From Streptomyces sp. NBC_01463 (GTDB taxonomy: Bacteria > Actinomycetota > Actinomycetes > Streptomycetales > Streptomycetaceae): DNA of 64,000 nucleotides. Below, in pieces: positions 14,466 to 23,259 of the stretch; within the stretch, counting starts at the first letter, position 1, and the number at the start of each line of letters is the position of its first letter. Both the position numbers and the translations under genes were made by a program. A model generated the notes under the pieces. It made no database searches, had not been told where the DNA came from, and saw only the letters and a program-made list of their open reading frames with translations. The DNA lies in assembly GCA_036227345.1 (NCBI GenBank), contig CP109468.1, forward strand, positions 4,898,001-4,962,000, read 5' to 3'.

Positions 14466-14930
14466 ATGACCACGCTCAAGTCCAAGCTCAAGGAAGACCT
14501 CACCACGGCCATGAAGGCGCGCGACGAGCTGACCTCGTCCACGCTCCGGCTGACCCTCACCGCGATCACCAAGGAGGAGGTCGGCGGCAAGACGGCCCGC
14601 GAACTCTCCGACGACGAGGTGCAGAAGGTGATCGCCAAGGAGGCCAAGAAGCGCCGCGAGGCGGCGGAGGCCTTCGCCAAGGGCGGCCGGACCGAGCAGG
14701 CCGAGCGGGAGAAGCGGGAGGGCGAGCTGCTCGACGCCTACCTCCCGCAGCAACTGAGTGACGACGAGCTGACCGCGATCGTGGCGTCCGCCGTCGACGA
14801 GGCGAAGGCCGCCGGGGCCGAGGGGCCGCGGGCGATGGGCGCCGTCATGAAGATCGTGAACCCGAAGGTCGCGGGGCGCGCCGAGGGCGGCCGGGTGGCC
14901 GCCGCGGTGAAGAAGCTCCTCGCCGGCTGA
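14466..14930 (+). CDS. YqeY/GatB-like domain protein
   Basis: 154 residues, the usual length of the family. It begins MTTLKSKLKEDLTTAMKA, followed by the helical YqeY core (EEVQKVIAKEAKKRREAAEAF) and the conserved C-terminal segment GAVMKIVNPKVAGRAEGGRV. The family resembles the tail domain of the GatB amidotransferase subunit and is thought to bind tRNA or amidotransferase partners; its exact role is not settled. The ATG lacks a Shine-Dalgarno but has a -10-like CACAAT 6 nt upstream, suggesting leaderless translation. A strong hairpin follows. Confidence 0.85.
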   Translation: MTTLKSKLKEDLTTAMKARDELTSSTLRLTLTAITKEEVGGKTARELSDDEVQKVIAKEAKKRREAAEAFAKGGRTEQAEREKREGELLDAYLPQQLSDDELTAIVASAVDEAKAAGAEGPRAMGAVMKIVNPKVAGRAEGGRVAAAVKKLLAG

Positions 14931-14971
14931 GGCCGCGCGTACAGCGGGCGGACAGGCGTACAGCAGGCGGA

Positions 14972-15017
14972 CATGAAGGTGGGGCGCACCTCGTACGAGG
15001 GGCGCCCCACCTTCATG
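14972..15017. terminator. Bidirectional terminator between yqeY-like gene and PBP gene
   Basis: A 16-bp stem (CATGAAGGTGGGGCGC and its complement) around a 14-nt loop, located between two convergent genes. Symmetric hairpins in this position usually serve both strands. Confidence 0.7.
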
Positions 15018-15039
15018 CGTGCCGTGCGGAGGAAGCGGC

Positions 15040-17289
15040 TCAGGGGCCGTTCGTCCCGCCGTCCTGCTGACCGCGGCCGTCGCCGTCGTTTCCGCCGATC
15101 AGGTTCGGCGGAATGCTGATGCCGGGGAAGGGGCTGTCGTCGCCGGGCTTGTCGTCGCCCTCGCCCGGCTTGTTCTTGTCGCGGCCCTTCTTGTCCTTGT
15201 CCTTGTCCTCCTTGGGCTTCGCCCGCGGTACGTCGACCGGGGTGAAGGCCGGAGTCTCCGAGGCGTTCAGGGAGCCCGTCATCGCCGTGCGCCAGATCGG
15301 GCCCGGCAGACAGCCACCGCAGACGTCCTCGTAGTACTGGCCGCCGATGGTGATGTTGCTCATCGGGACCTGGTGGGAGCCGTCGCTGCCGACCCACACC
15401 GCCGTGGACAGGTTCGGGGTGTAGCCGACGAACCAGGCGTTCTTGCGCTCGTCGGTCGTACCGGTCTTGCCCGCGTTGTCACGGTCGCTGAGGCCGGCCG
15501 CCGTACCGGTGCCGTCCTCGACGACGCCCTTGAGCATCTGGTTGATGGTGTCGGCCGTGTGCTCGCTCATGGCGTCCCGGCACGTCGACTTCGGTACGTC
15601 GATCTTGCCGCCGTCCGGCTTGGTCACCGACAGGATCGCGACCGGGGAGCAGTACTTCCCGCGGTTGGCGAAGGTGGCGTACACCGAGGCCATGGCCAGC
15701 GGTGTCGACTCCTGGCCGCCGAGGGTGGTGGCGGGGTTCTGCAGCAGCGGCTTGTTGTCGCCGCGGTCGTAGCCGACCTTCTTCGCCATGGTGAGCGTCT
15801 CGCAGAGGCCGGCCTTCTCCTCCAGCTTGGCGAAGTAGGTGTTGATCGACTTGCCCAGCGCGCTGGTCATGTCGAAGGTGCCCTTCTCCGACTCCGTCTC
15901 GTTCTCCACGTCCCACGGGATGGTGTCCGCGGCCTGGCCGTCGCAGGTGTGGAAGGCGTCGGCGGGGAGGGTGATCGAGGAAGGCGTGGTGAAGCTCTGC
16001 GCCGGGCTGATGCCCTTCTCCAGTGCGGCGGCGGCGGTGATCGGCTTGAAGGTCGACCCGACCTGGAAGCCGGCGTAGCTGCCGCCCATCTTGTTGTCGA
16101 CGGAGAGGTTCAGCACGGTCTGGTGCTTGGACTGGTCCAGTCCGTACGGGCGGGACTGGGCCATCGCCAGGATCTGGCCGGTGCCGGGCTGTACCTGGAC
16201 GACCGACGCGGCGACCTTGTCGGTCTCGTTGACCCGGGAGGTCGCGGCCTCGTTGGAGGCGGCCTGGGACCGCGGGTCCAGGGTCGTCTTGATGGTCAGG
16301 CCGCCGGTCGCCCAGAGCTTGGCGCGGTCCTTCGCGGTCTTGCCGAAGGCCGGGTCGCTCGTGACGATCTGGCGTACGTAGTCGCAGAAGAAGCCGGACC
16401 CGCTCACCGCGGTGATGCAGCCGTTCTTCGGCCGCTTCACCTTCAGCTTGATCGGGGTCTCCTGGGCCTTGGTGGCCTCCTCCTGCGAGATGTCCCCGAC
16501 ATCGGCCATCCGCTGGATCACGGTGTTGCGACGCTTGGTCGCCTCCTCCGTGTCGTTGACGGGGTCGTAGCGGCTGGGCGACTGCACGATGCCGGCCAGC
16601 AGCGCCGCCTCCTCCAGCTTCAGGTCCTTCGCCGACTTGGAGAAGTAGCGCTGGGAGGCCGCCTCGACCCCGTACGCCTGCTGCCCGAAGAAGGTGATGT
16701 TGAGGTAGTTCTCCAGGATCTTCTTCTTGCCGAGTTCTTCCTCGACCTGGATCGCGTACTTCAGCTCCTGGACCTTGCGGCCCAGCGTCTGCTGGGTGGC
16801 CTCGGCGACCTTGGCCGGGTCGTCGCCGGCCTCCTCGACGAAGACGTTCTTCACGTACTGCTGGGTGAGGGTCGACGCGCCCTGCGCGGTCCCGCCCGCT
16901 TGTACGTTGCGGTTCATCGCGCGCAGGATGCCCTTGAGGTCGACCGCGCCGTGCTCGTAGAAGCGGGCGTCCTCGATGGCGATGATCGCCTTCTGCATGT
17001 ACGGGGAGATCTTCGTCAGCGGCACCACGGTGCGGTCCCGTGAGTAGACCGTGGCGATCTGGCCGCCCTGGTTGTCCAGGATCGTGGTGCGCTGGCTGAG
17101 CGGCGGAGTCTTCAGATTGGCCGGGATCTCGTCGAATCCGTCGACCGTTCCCTTGGCGGCGAGACCCAGTGCTCCGGCGGCCGGCAGCGCGATGCCCGCC
17201 AGGACCACTCCGGAGAGTGCGGCGACACCGAGGAACTTGGCGGCCTGCTGGGTCGTCGTGAGACCCCCGCCCGAGCGCTTCTTTGGCAT
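15040..17289 (-). CDS. Class A penicillin-binding protein (transglycosylase/transpeptidase)
   Basis: A 749-residue bifunctional cell wall synthase. A short cytoplasmic tail and membrane anchor (16-46) precede the glycosyltransferase domain with Glu106 in IAIEDARFYEHG and the QQYVKN motif near 143. The transpeptidase domain has GSTFKP (Ser412, Lys415), SIN (481-483) and KTGT (608-611). A C-terminal Asp/Lys/Pro-rich tail after ~680 is typical of actinobacterial PonA-like proteins. ATG 17289 has TAGGCT 6 nt upstream and no binding site, so it is probably leaderless. It lies next to wblA in the conserved actinobacterial order. Confidence 0.93.
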   Translation of the reverse strand: MPKKRSGGGLTTTQQAAKFLGVAALSGVVLAGIALPAAGALGLAAKGTVDGFDEIPANLKTPPLSQRTTILDNQGGQIATVYSRDRTVVPLTKISPYMQKAIIAIEDARFYEHGAVDLKGILRAMNRNVQAGGTAQGASTLTQQYVKNVFVEEAGDDPAKVAEATQQTLGRKVQELKYAIQVEEELGKKKILENYLNITFFGQQAYGVEAASQRYFSKSAKDLKLEEAALLAGIVQSPSRYDPVNDTEEATKRRNTVIQRMADVGDISQEEATKAQETPIKLKVKRPKNGCITAVSGSGFFCDYVRQIVTSDPAFGKTAKDRAKLWATGGLTIKTTLDPRSQAASNEAATSRVNETDKVAASVVQVQPGTGQILAMAQSRPYGLDQSKHQTVLNLSVDNKMGGSYAGFQVGSTFKPITAAAALEKGISPAQSFTTPSSITLPADAFHTCDGQAADTIPWDVENETESEKGTFDMTSALGKSINTYFAKLEEKAGLCETLTMAKKVGYDRGDNKPLLQNPATTLGGQESTPLAMASVYATFANRGKYCSPVAILSVTKPDGGKIDVPKSTCRDAMSEHTADTINQMLKGVVEDGTGTAAGLSDRDNAGKTGTTDERKNAWFVGYTPNLSTAVWVGSDGSHQVPMSNITIGGQYYEDVCGGCLPGPIWRTAMTGSLNASETPAFTPVDVPRAKPKEDKDKDKKGRDKNKPGEGDDKPGDDSPFPGISIPPNLIGGNDGDGRGQQDGGTNGP

Positions 17290-17687
17290 GGGGGCAGCCT
17301 ACGTTCTCATTCGCCGGACACACGTATATGCCTTGGCCTAAGCTGCTCTCAACTGTCACAGCAGTCCGGTTTCGTATCAACCCCCCTGCATGACCCTGTG
17401 CACGACCCGGCCACGAGTTCAGGCGCTCCCGAATTCGCCTCTTGTGTCATCGAAAGTCCGTTGTGACTCAGGTGAACTGTCCCGATTCTTCCGGGATAGT
17501 CGCGCATGTCCTCACCTCACTCCCCTGGGTGATCTGCCGCATACGCATAGTCCGTTCGGGCCATTCAAGATTGGGCCCGAAGGGGGTGTTGTGCTGTCGC
17601 CACCTTCCGTAACGTCCTCAACTGGCAGCGGTGAATATGCCGCTTCCGCCGTGGGGGAGCCTCGATTCGGGAGAGGACGGCGCCGGG
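17290..17687. other. Divergent promoter region between PBP gene and wblA, 398 bp
   Basis: Holds the wblA leader and promoters. On the - strand TAGGCT (17296-17301) sits 6 nt before the PBP start and is a likely -10 box for a leaderless transcript. An imperfect inverted repeat at 17476-17500 (ACTGTCCCG and its near complement around 7 nt) could be an operator for wblA. The last ~100 bp before wblA have no in-frame stop, so an extended N-terminus cannot be excluded. Confidence 0.45.
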
Positions 17688-18038
17688 ATGGGCTGGGTAA
17701 CCGACTGGAGTGCGCAGGCAGCCTGCCGCACTACCGATCCGGATGAACTGTTCGTACAAGGGGCAGCGCAGAACAGGGCCAAGGCGGTGTGCACCGGATG
17801 TCCGGTGCGGACCGAGTGCCTGGCCGATGCGCTGGACAATCGCGTCGAATTCGGCGTGTGGGGCGGAATGACCGAGCGGGAGCGCCGCGCACTGCTGCGC
17901 AGGCGCCCGACCGTCACGTCCTGGCGCCGGCTGCTGGAGACCGCACGCAGCGAGTACGAGCGGTCCACGGGCATCCTGCCCGTGGCGATCGGGCTGGAGG
18001 ACGACGAACTGCACGAGACGTTCGCCGCCGTGGGGTAG
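17688..18038 (+). CDS. wblA: WhiB-like iron-sulfur regulator WblA
   Basis: 116 residues. The four cluster cysteines are C13, C35, C38 and C44 (C-x21-C-x2-C-x5-C), followed by the GVWGG turn (56-60) and a basic RRALLRRRP tail that contacts DNA. The start MGWVTDWSAQAACRTTDPDELF and the position between a class A PBP gene and two ArsA-like ATPases match wblA (SCO3579 from memory). In Streptomyces WblA controls the switch from aerial growth to sporulation and represses antibiotic production. ATG 17688 is chosen to match the family length. Its stop lies 27 bp from the convergent ATPase stop. Confidence 0.92.
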   Translation: MGWVTDWSAQAACRTTDPDELFVQGAAQNRAKAVCTGCPVRTECLADALDNRVEFGVWGGMTERERRALLRRRPTVTSWRRLLETARSEYERSTGILPVAIGLEDDELHETFAAVG

Positions 18039-18065
18039 CCCCGGGCGGCAGGACGGACGAGGGGA

Positions 18066-19487
18066 CTACGCAGCTCCGGCCGAGGCGGAACCGGTCGCGA
18101 GCCGGTCCCCGATGGCCCGCAGCCCTGCGAGGTCATGGACATCTCCGGGGAGCGCGGCCACCGCGGTCACGGCCACCTCGGGATGCAGCGCGGTGAAGCG
18201 GTCGCGTGTGCGCTGTTCGCGCGCGACCACCTGCATCCGTTCGGCATGCAGACGCAACAGACCTGCCGTCAGCTGTTCGACGGTCACGGCGTCCGCAGGC
18301 GTGTCGCCCTCGACTGCGGGGGCCTCTCCGGCGCGGGCGCCGGCGGGCTCGTGCTCCGAGGCGTGCTCGGGCTGTTCGGGGGTGGCGGCTCCAGGGGTGT
18401 CCGTGGTCGGTGCGGAACCGGCCGCGGGGGAGTCGGCGGGCTCACGAAGTCCAGCCTTCCCGGCCCCCTGATCCACAATGCCGTCGGCCTCAAGATTTTC
18501 CGCGGCGGCCAGCGCGCGCTCCGCGGAGAGCCGGGCGGCGTCACTGCCGTGCACCCGGTTGAGGACCAGACCCGCCAGCGGCATGTCCTCCGCGGCCAGC
18601 CGCTCCACGAAGTACGCCGCCTCGCGGAGCGCGTCCCGCTCGGGCGTCGCGACGACGAGGAACGCCGTGCCGGGTGCCTGGAGGAGCTTGTACGTGGCGT
18701 CGGCGCGGGTGCGGAACCCGCCGAACATGGTGTCCATCGCGGCGACGAAGGTCTGCACATCACGCAGGAACTGGCCGCCGAGCAGTTTGCCCAGCGTCCC
18801 GGTCATCATCGACATGCCCACGTTGAGGAACTTCATTCCGGCCCGGCCGCCCATCTTCGCCGGAGCCATCAGCAGCTTGATGAACTTCCCGTCCAGGAAC
18901 GAGCCCAGCCGCTTCGGCGCGTCCAGGAAGTCCAGCGCGGACCGCGACGGCGGGGTGTCGACGACGATCAGGTCCCAGGTGTCGCGCGCCCGCAGCTGGC
19001 CGAGCTTCTCCATCGCCATGTACTCCTGCGTGCCCGCGAAACCGGCCGACAGGGACTGGTAGAAGGGGTTCTCCAGGATCGCGCGGGCCCGCTCGCCGTC
19101 CGCGTGCGCCTCGACGATCTCGTCGAAGGTCCGCTTCATGTCGAGCATCATGGCGTGCAGCTCGCCGGAGCCCGGCGTCCCGACGCCCTCCACCCGGCGC
19201 GGGATGTTGTCCAGGGAGTCGATGCCCATGGACTGGGCGAGCCTGCGGGCCGGGTCGATGGTGAGGACGACGACCTTGCGGCCGCGTTCCGCCGCGCGTA
19301 CGCCGAGGGCCGCCGCGGTCGTCGTCTTGCCCACGCCGCCCGAGCCGCAGCACACGACGATCCGGATGTCCGGGTCGTCGAGGAGGGCGTCGGTGTCCAG
19401 GGCGGGAGAGGCGGCCGTGCCCGCGGCCGCATCCTCGGTGTCCGCGCCCGTATCCGTTTCCGTGCCGGTGTCCGCGTCCGCTGTCAT
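18066..19487 (-). CDS. ArsA/GET3-type ATPase (second of the pair)
   Basis: 473 residues. After a 40-residue Asp/Thr/Ala-rich N-terminus comes the deviant Walker A CGSGGVGKTTTAA (47-59), the ArsA-like IDPARRLAQSMG and the switch VVDTPPSRSAL. A long low-complexity insertion (about 345-405) separates the ATPase core from a C-terminal helical segment. Family members couple ATP hydrolysis to delivery of hydrophobic or metal clients. The start ATG overlaps the stop of the partner ATPase gene (ATGA), so the two form an operon and probably a heterodimer, an arrangement kept across actinobacteria next to wblA. The client is not known. Confidence 0.88.
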   Translation of the reverse strand: MTADADTGTETDTGADTEDAAAGTAASPALDTDALLDDPDIRIVVCCGSGGVGKTTTAAALGVRAAERGRKVVVLTIDPARRLAQSMGIDSLDNIPRRVEGVGTPGSGELHAMMLDMKRTFDEIVEAHADGERARAILENPFYQSLSAGFAGTQEYMAMEKLGQLRARDTWDLIVVDTPPSRSALDFLDAPKRLGSFLDGKFIKLLMAPAKMGGRAGMKFLNVGMSMMTGTLGKLLGGQFLRDVQTFVAAMDTMFGGFRTRADATYKLLQAPGTAFLVVATPERDALREAAYFVERLAAEDMPLAGLVLNRVHGSDAARLSAERALAAAENLEADGIVDQGAGKAGLREPADSPAAGSAPTTDTPGAATPEQPEHASEHEPAGARAGEAPAVEGDTPADAVTVEQLTAGLLRLHAERMQVVAREQRTRDRFTALHPEVAVTAVAALPGDVHDLAGLRAIGDRLATGSASAGAA

Positions 19488-20479
19488 GAACCCACCCCTT
19501 GTTCCGCTTCCGCCGCCCCTTCGCCCACACCCTGCTTGCGGAGCTCGACCGCCAGCTCGTACAGCCCGGCCGGATCCACGCCCTCACCGATCAACGGGAG
19601 TTCGTACCCCGCGAGTCCCAGACCCGCCAGCACGGCGCGCTGCTCACGCTCCAGCTCCACCCGCTGGGCGTGCTCGGCCGCCTGCTCGACCAGGGGGCGT
19701 ACGAGCCCGGCGGAGCCGGTCACACCGGCCCGGGTGAGGGTCTTGGCGATCTCCTTGCGCCGGCCGCCCGCGGCGGTGCGCAACGCGTCCTCGTCCAGCA
19801 GGTGCGGGCGCACCATGTTCACGATCACCCGGCCCACCGGCAGCTCGGCGGCCCGCAGCTCCGCGATGCCGTCGGCGGTCTCCTGGACCGGCATCTCCTC
19901 CAGCAGGGTCACCAGGTGCACCGCGGTCTCGGGGGACTTCAGCACCCGCATCACGGCCTGCGCCTGATTGTGTATCGGGCCGATCCGGGCCAGGCCCGCC
20001 ACCTCGTCGTTCACGTTGAGGAAGCGGGTGATGCGGCCGGTCGGCGGGGCGTCCATGATCACGTAGTCATAGACGAACCGGTTCCGCTTGTCCTTGCGGC
20101 GCACCGCCTCGCACGCCTTGCCCGTGAGCAGGACGTCCCGGACGCCGGGCGCGATGGTGGTGGCGAAGTCGATCGCGCCGAGTTTCTTGAGCGCCCGGCC
20201 CGCGCTGCCGAGTTTGTAGAACATCTGGAGGTAGTCGAGGAGGGCGCGCTCGGCGTCGATCGCCAGTGCGTACACCTCGCCGCCGCCCGGCGCTACGGCG
20301 ATCTTGCGCTCCTCGTAGGGGAGGGACTCCGCCTCGAAGAGCTGGGCGATGCCCTGTCTGCCCTCGACCTCGACGAGGAGGGTGCGCCTGCCCTCGGTCG
20401 CGAGGGCGAGCGCGAGGGCGGCGGCGACCGTGGTCTTACCGGTACCGCCCTTGCCGCTGACGACCTGGAACCTGCTCAC
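19484..20479 (-). CDS. ArsA/GET3-type ATPase (first of the pair)
   Basis: 331 residues. The deviant Walker A SGKGGTGKTT (8-17) is followed by LLVEVEGRQGIAQLFE, YALAIDAERALLDYLQMFY and the switch motif MDAPPTGRITRFL. GTG 20479 is preferred over GTG 20503 because TAGGCT lies 7 nt upstream of it (leaderless signature) and the Walker A then falls at the usual distance from the N-terminus. It is the first gene of a two-gene operon with the second ATPase and is divergent from the small DUF4177 gene. Annotated in many genomes as an ion-transporting ATPase, but no pump subunit is nearby. Confidence 0.87.
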   Translation of the reverse strand: MSRFQVVSGKGGTGKTTVAAALALALATEGRRTLLVEVEGRQGIAQLFEAESLPYEERKIAVAPGGGEVYALAIDAERALLDYLQMFYKLGSAGRALKKLGAIDFATTIAPGVRDVLLTGKACEAVRRKDKRNRFVYDYVIMDAPPTGRITRFLNVNDEVAGLARIGPIHNQAQAVMRVLKSPETAVHLVTLLEEMPVQETADGIAELRAAELPVGRVIVNMVRPHLLDEDALRTAAGGRRKEIAKTLTRAGVTGSAGLVRPLVEQAAEHAQRVELEREQRAVLAGLGLAGYELPLIGEGVDPAGLYELAVELRKQGVGEGAAEAEQGVGS

Positions 20480-20486
20480 GTATTCG

Positions 20487-20492
20487 AGCCTA
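20487..20492 (-). promoter_or_regulatory. -10 box of a likely leaderless transcript (ATPase operon)
   Basis: TAGGCT on the - strand, 7 nt before GTG 20479. No Shine-Dalgarno is present. It supports the choice of that start. Confidence 0.42.
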
Positions 20493-20549
20493 ACCAGTCG
20501 CACCGCAGGCTACGCACGAGGCTGCGCGTGCAAGGGATTGCGCAGGCAT

Positions 20550-20555
20550 TACAGT
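20550..20555 (+). promoter_or_regulatory. -10 box of a likely leaderless transcript (DUF4177 gene)
   Basis: TACAGT followed by 6 nt and ATG 20562; no ribosome binding site. Together with the box at 20487 it forms a compact divergent promoter. Confidence 0.42.
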
Positions 20556-20561
20556 CGGGCC

Positions 20562-20720
20562 ATGACCAAGTGGGAATACGCGACCGTGCCCCTTCTCGTG
20601 CACGCGACCAAGCAGATTCTGGACACCTGGGGCGAGGACGGCTGGGAGCTGGTCCAGGTCGTTCCCGGCCCGAACAACCCCGAGCAGCTCGTGGCCTACC
20701 TGAAGCGGGCGAAGCAGTAG
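20562..20720 (+). CDS. DUF4177-like small protein
   Basis: 52 residues beginning MTKWEYATVPLLVHATK, with the GWELVQVVPGP core typical of DUF4177 and a Lys-rich end. The function of the family is unknown. The last base of its stop codon region overlaps the GTG start of the RidA gene (TAGTG), so the two are coupled. In S. coelicolor the same small gene sits between the ATPase pair and the RidA gene (from memory). Confidence 0.8.
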   Translation: MTKWEYATVPLLVHATKQILDTWGEDGWELVQVVPGPNNPEQLVAYLKRAKQ

Positions 20721-21190
20721 TGGCGGGCGCCGTCGAGGCGAAGCTCGCCGAGCTCGGACTGGCCCTGCCCGACGTCGTGCCGCCGCTGGCCTCGTACCAG
20801 CCGGCCGTGCAGTCCGGGGTGTACGTGTACACCTCGGGCCAGCTGCCGATGGTGGACGGCAAGCTCGCCGTCACCGGCAAGGTCGGCGCGGAGGTCACGC
20901 CCGACGAGGCCAAGGAGCTGGCGAAGACCTGCGCGCTCAACGCGCTGGCCGCCGTGAAGTCGGTCGCGGGCGACCTGGACCGGATCGCGCGCGTCGTGAA
21001 GGTCGTCGGCTTCGTCGCCTCGGCCACCGACTTCACCGGTCAGCCCGCCGTGATCAACGGGGCGAGCGAGCTGCTCGGCGCGGTCCTCGGCGACAAGGGC
21101 GTCCACGCCCGCAGCGCCGTCGGTGTCGCCGTGCTGCCGCTGGACGCGCCCGTCGAGGTCGAGGTCCAGGTCGAGCTGACCGGAGCCTGA
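20720..21190 (+). CDS. RidA/YjgF/YER057c family protein
   Basis: 156 residues. The family hallmark strands are present: SGVYVYTSGQLPMVDGK (about 33-49), the central KTCALNALAAVKSVAGDLD and the C-terminal VGVAVLPLDAPVEVEVQVEL. RidA proteins hydrolyse reactive enamine/imine intermediates from PLP enzymes, though this longer actinobacterial type (YjgF-like, ~155 aa) may not have that activity. The start GTG 20720 overlaps the previous stop. A strong hairpin terminator follows at 21249. Confidence 0.85.
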   Translation: MAGAVEAKLAELGLALPDVVPPLASYQPAVQSGVYVYTSGQLPMVDGKLAVTGKVGAEVTPDEAKELAKTCALNALAAVKSVAGDLDRIARVVKVVGFVASATDFTGQPAVINGASELLGAVLGDKGVHARSAVGVAVLPLDAPVEVEVQVELTGA

Positions 21191-21248
21191 GCCGAACCCC
21201 GTACCGAAGCCGTACCGCAGCCGGTGTCCGACACCGGCCGCGCCGTTC

Positions 21249-21283
21249 TGATCCCGCCCGGTCGTGACGACCGGGCGGGATCA
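21249..21283 (+). terminator. Hairpin after the RidA gene
   Basis: A 16-bp perfect stem (TGATCCCGCCCGGTCG and its complement) with a TGA loop, located 58 bp past the stop. Confidence 0.7.
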
Positions 21284-21445
21284 GCTGCGTACGGGACTGG
21301 GTGCGGGACTCCCGCGCAGGGCCGGCTCCGTGCCGACGGAGCGGTGCACGGCGCTCGCGTCGCAGAGGACTCCCGCGCACGGCAGGCTCTGTGTACGGGG
21401 CATGTACGGATCCCCGTCCCCCTCGAACATCCTCGCTGTTCCGGA

Positions 21446-21451
21446 TAGCCT
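21446..21451 (+). promoter_or_regulatory. -10 box of a likely leaderless transcript (NUDIX gene)
   Basis: TAGCCT, then 6 nt, then ATG 21458. No Shine-Dalgarno precedes the start. Confidence 0.42.
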
Positions 21452-21457
21452 CCGGCC

Positions 21458-22351
21458 ATGTCCAATGGTCAGTGGTACCCACCGGAATGGCCCGACCGGA
21501 TCCGGGCCCTCGCCACCGGCGAACTGACGGCCGCGGCCCCCCGGCGGGCCGCCACCGTGATGCTGCTCCGGGACGCCGCCGCGGGTACCGGGGGCGGACC
21601 CACGGTCCACATGCTGCGCCGGCGCACCTCGATGGCCTTTGCCGGAGGTGCGTACGCCTATCCGGGTGGCGGGGTCGACCCGCGGGACGACGACCGGCTC
21701 GTCCGCTGGGCCGGACCCGCGGTGGAGGTCTGGGCGCGGCGGCTCGGTGTCGGTACGCCGGCCGAGGCGCAGGCGATCGTCTGCGCGGCGGTCCGCGAGA
21801 CGTACGAGGAGGCGGGCGTCCTGCTCGCGGGCCCGACCGCCGGCACGGTCGTCACGGATACCACCGGCGCGGACTGGGAGGCCGAGCGGGAGGCACTGGT
21901 CGCGCGGGAGCTGTCGTTCGCCGATTTCCTCGACCGCCGCGGGCTGGTGCTGCGCTCCGACCTGCTCGGCGCGTGGGCGCGCTGGATCACTCCGGAGTTC
22001 GAACCGCGCCGCTACGACACCTGGTTCTTCGTCGCCGCGCTCCCGGCCGGCCAGCGCACCCGCAACGCCTCGACGGAGGCCGACCGCACGGTGTGGATCG
22101 CTCCGGGCGAGGCGGCCGACGGTTACGACCGCGGTGAGCTGCTGATGATGCCGCCGACGGTCTCCACGCTGCGCACGCTCAGGCCGTACGCCTCCGCCGC
22201 GCAGGCGCTGGAGGCGGCGTCGGGCCAGGACCTCACCCCCGTGCTCGCACAGGCCCGTCTGGAGGGCGACGAGCTGGTGCTGAGCTGGCCGGGGCACGAG
22301 GAGTTCACCAAACACATCCCCGCGGGCGGCGCCGGGGGCGGTGCGGCATGA
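21458..22351 (+). CDS. NUDIX hydrolase
   Basis: 297 residues, longer than a minimal NUDIX protein. The NUDIX box is interrupted: AYPGGGVDPRDDDR lies about 66-79 and the catalytic helix AVRETYEEAGVLL about 113-125, with an insertion between, as in the mammalian NUDT19-like group. The fold hydrolyses nucleoside diphosphates linked to another group, including CoA derivatives. The ATG overlap with the downstream beta-lactamase-fold gene (ATGA at 22348) shows coupling. Substrate not deducible. Confidence 0.83.
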   Translation: MSNGQWYPPEWPDRIRALATGELTAAAPRRAATVMLLRDAAAGTGGGPTVHMLRRRTSMAFAGGAYAYPGGGVDPRDDDRLVRWAGPAVEVWARRLGVGTPAEAQAIVCAAVRETYEEAGVLLAGPTAGTVVTDTTGADWEAEREALVARELSFADFLDRRGLVLRSDLLGAWARWITPEFEPRRYDTWFFVAALPAGQRTRNASTEADRTVWIAPGEAADGYDRGELLMMPPTVSTLRTLRPYASAAQALEAASGQDLTPVLAQARLEGDELVLSWPGHEEFTKHIPAGGAGGGAA

Positions 22352-23178
22352 GCGACGCGGCACTGCTGCCGGGCCAGCCGCGCGGCGGCGTGATCTCCGG
22401 GGCGGCCACGGCCCGTACATTCAACGTCCTCGCACCCAACGCGTCGGCGATGACCCTGGACGGCACCAACACCTGGATCGTCGCCGAACCGGACTCGGAC
22501 CTCGCGGTGGTCATCGACCCGGGGCCGCTCGACGAGACCCATCTGCGGGCCGTCATCGACACCGCCGAGCGGGCGGGGCGCCGGATCGCGCTCACGCTCC
22601 TCACCCACGGGCATCCCGACCACGCGGAGGGCGCGGGCCGGTTCGCCGAGCTGACCCGGACGAAGGTGCGGGCCCTGGACCCGGAGCTGCGCCTCGGCGA
22701 CGAGGGCCTGGGCACGGGTGACGTGATCACGACCGGCGGCCTGGAGATGTACGTGGTGCCGACCCCTGGCCACACCGCGGACTCGCTCTCCTTCCATCTG
22801 CCCGCCGACCGCGCGGTGCTGACGGGGGACACGATCCTCGGGCGCGGTACGACGCTGGTGGCCCACCCCGACGGGCGGCTGGGGGACTACCTCGACTCGC
22901 TGCGGCGGCTGCGCTCGATGACGGTCGACGACGGGGTGCAGACGGTGCTGCCGGGACACGGCCCGGTGCTGGACGACGCGCAGGGCGCGGTCGAGTTCTA
23001 CCTGGCGCACCGGGCGAACCGGCTGGCGCAGGTGGAGACGGCCGTGGAGTCCGGCTACCTGACGTCGTCGCAGGTGGTGGCGCATGTGTACGCGGACGTG
23101 GACCGGTCCCTGTGGCCGGCGGCCGAGCTGTCGGTGCGGGCGCAGCTGGACTATCTGCGGGAGCACGGGCTGATCTGA
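22348..23178 (+). CDS. Metallo-beta-lactamase-fold hydrolase
   Basis: 276 residues. The metal motif THGHPDH (86-92) is followed by PTPGHTADS near 139, LTGDTILG near 158 and a final VLPGHGPV near 197, then a C-terminal winged-helix-like tail (SLWPAAELSVRAQLDYL). This layout matches the LACTB2/glyoxalase II-like group, some of which are RNases. It is translationally coupled to the NUDIX gene, a pairing kept in Streptomyces. A strong hairpin follows, shared with the convergent crp gene. Confidence 0.85.
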   Translation: MSDAALLPGQPRGGVISGAATARTFNVLAPNASAMTLDGTNTWIVAEPDSDLAVVIDPGPLDETHLRAVIDTAERAGRRIALTLLTHGHPDHAEGAGRFAELTRTKVRALDPELRLGDEGLGTGDVITTGGLEMYVVPTPGHTADSLSFHLPADRAVLTGDTILGRGTTLVAHPDGRLGDYLDSLRRLRSMTVDDGVQTVLPGHGPVLDDAQGAVEFYLAHRANRLAQVETAVESGYLTSSQVVAHVYADVDRSLWPAAELSVRAQLDYLREHGLI

Positions 23179-23205
23179 CGGGCGGCCGTGCCGGGACGGT
23201 ATGCG

Positions 23206-23239
23206 CGAGGGGCCCCGCCGGTGTCGGCGGGGCCCCTCG
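23206..23239. terminator. Bidirectional terminator between MBL-fold gene and crp
   Basis: A 15-bp perfect stem (CGAGGGGCCCCGCCG and its complement) around GTGT, located between two convergent genes. Confidence 0.75.
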
Positions 23240-23259
23240 GACGTTGCGTACGGCGACGG

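Noticed and set aside
13283..14761. 492-codon + strand frame crossing tRNA-Pro
   Set aside because: Its first part is the complement of the tRNA (the familiar RRDLNPRP-like false peptide), and the rest is antisense to the metallophosphoesterase gene.
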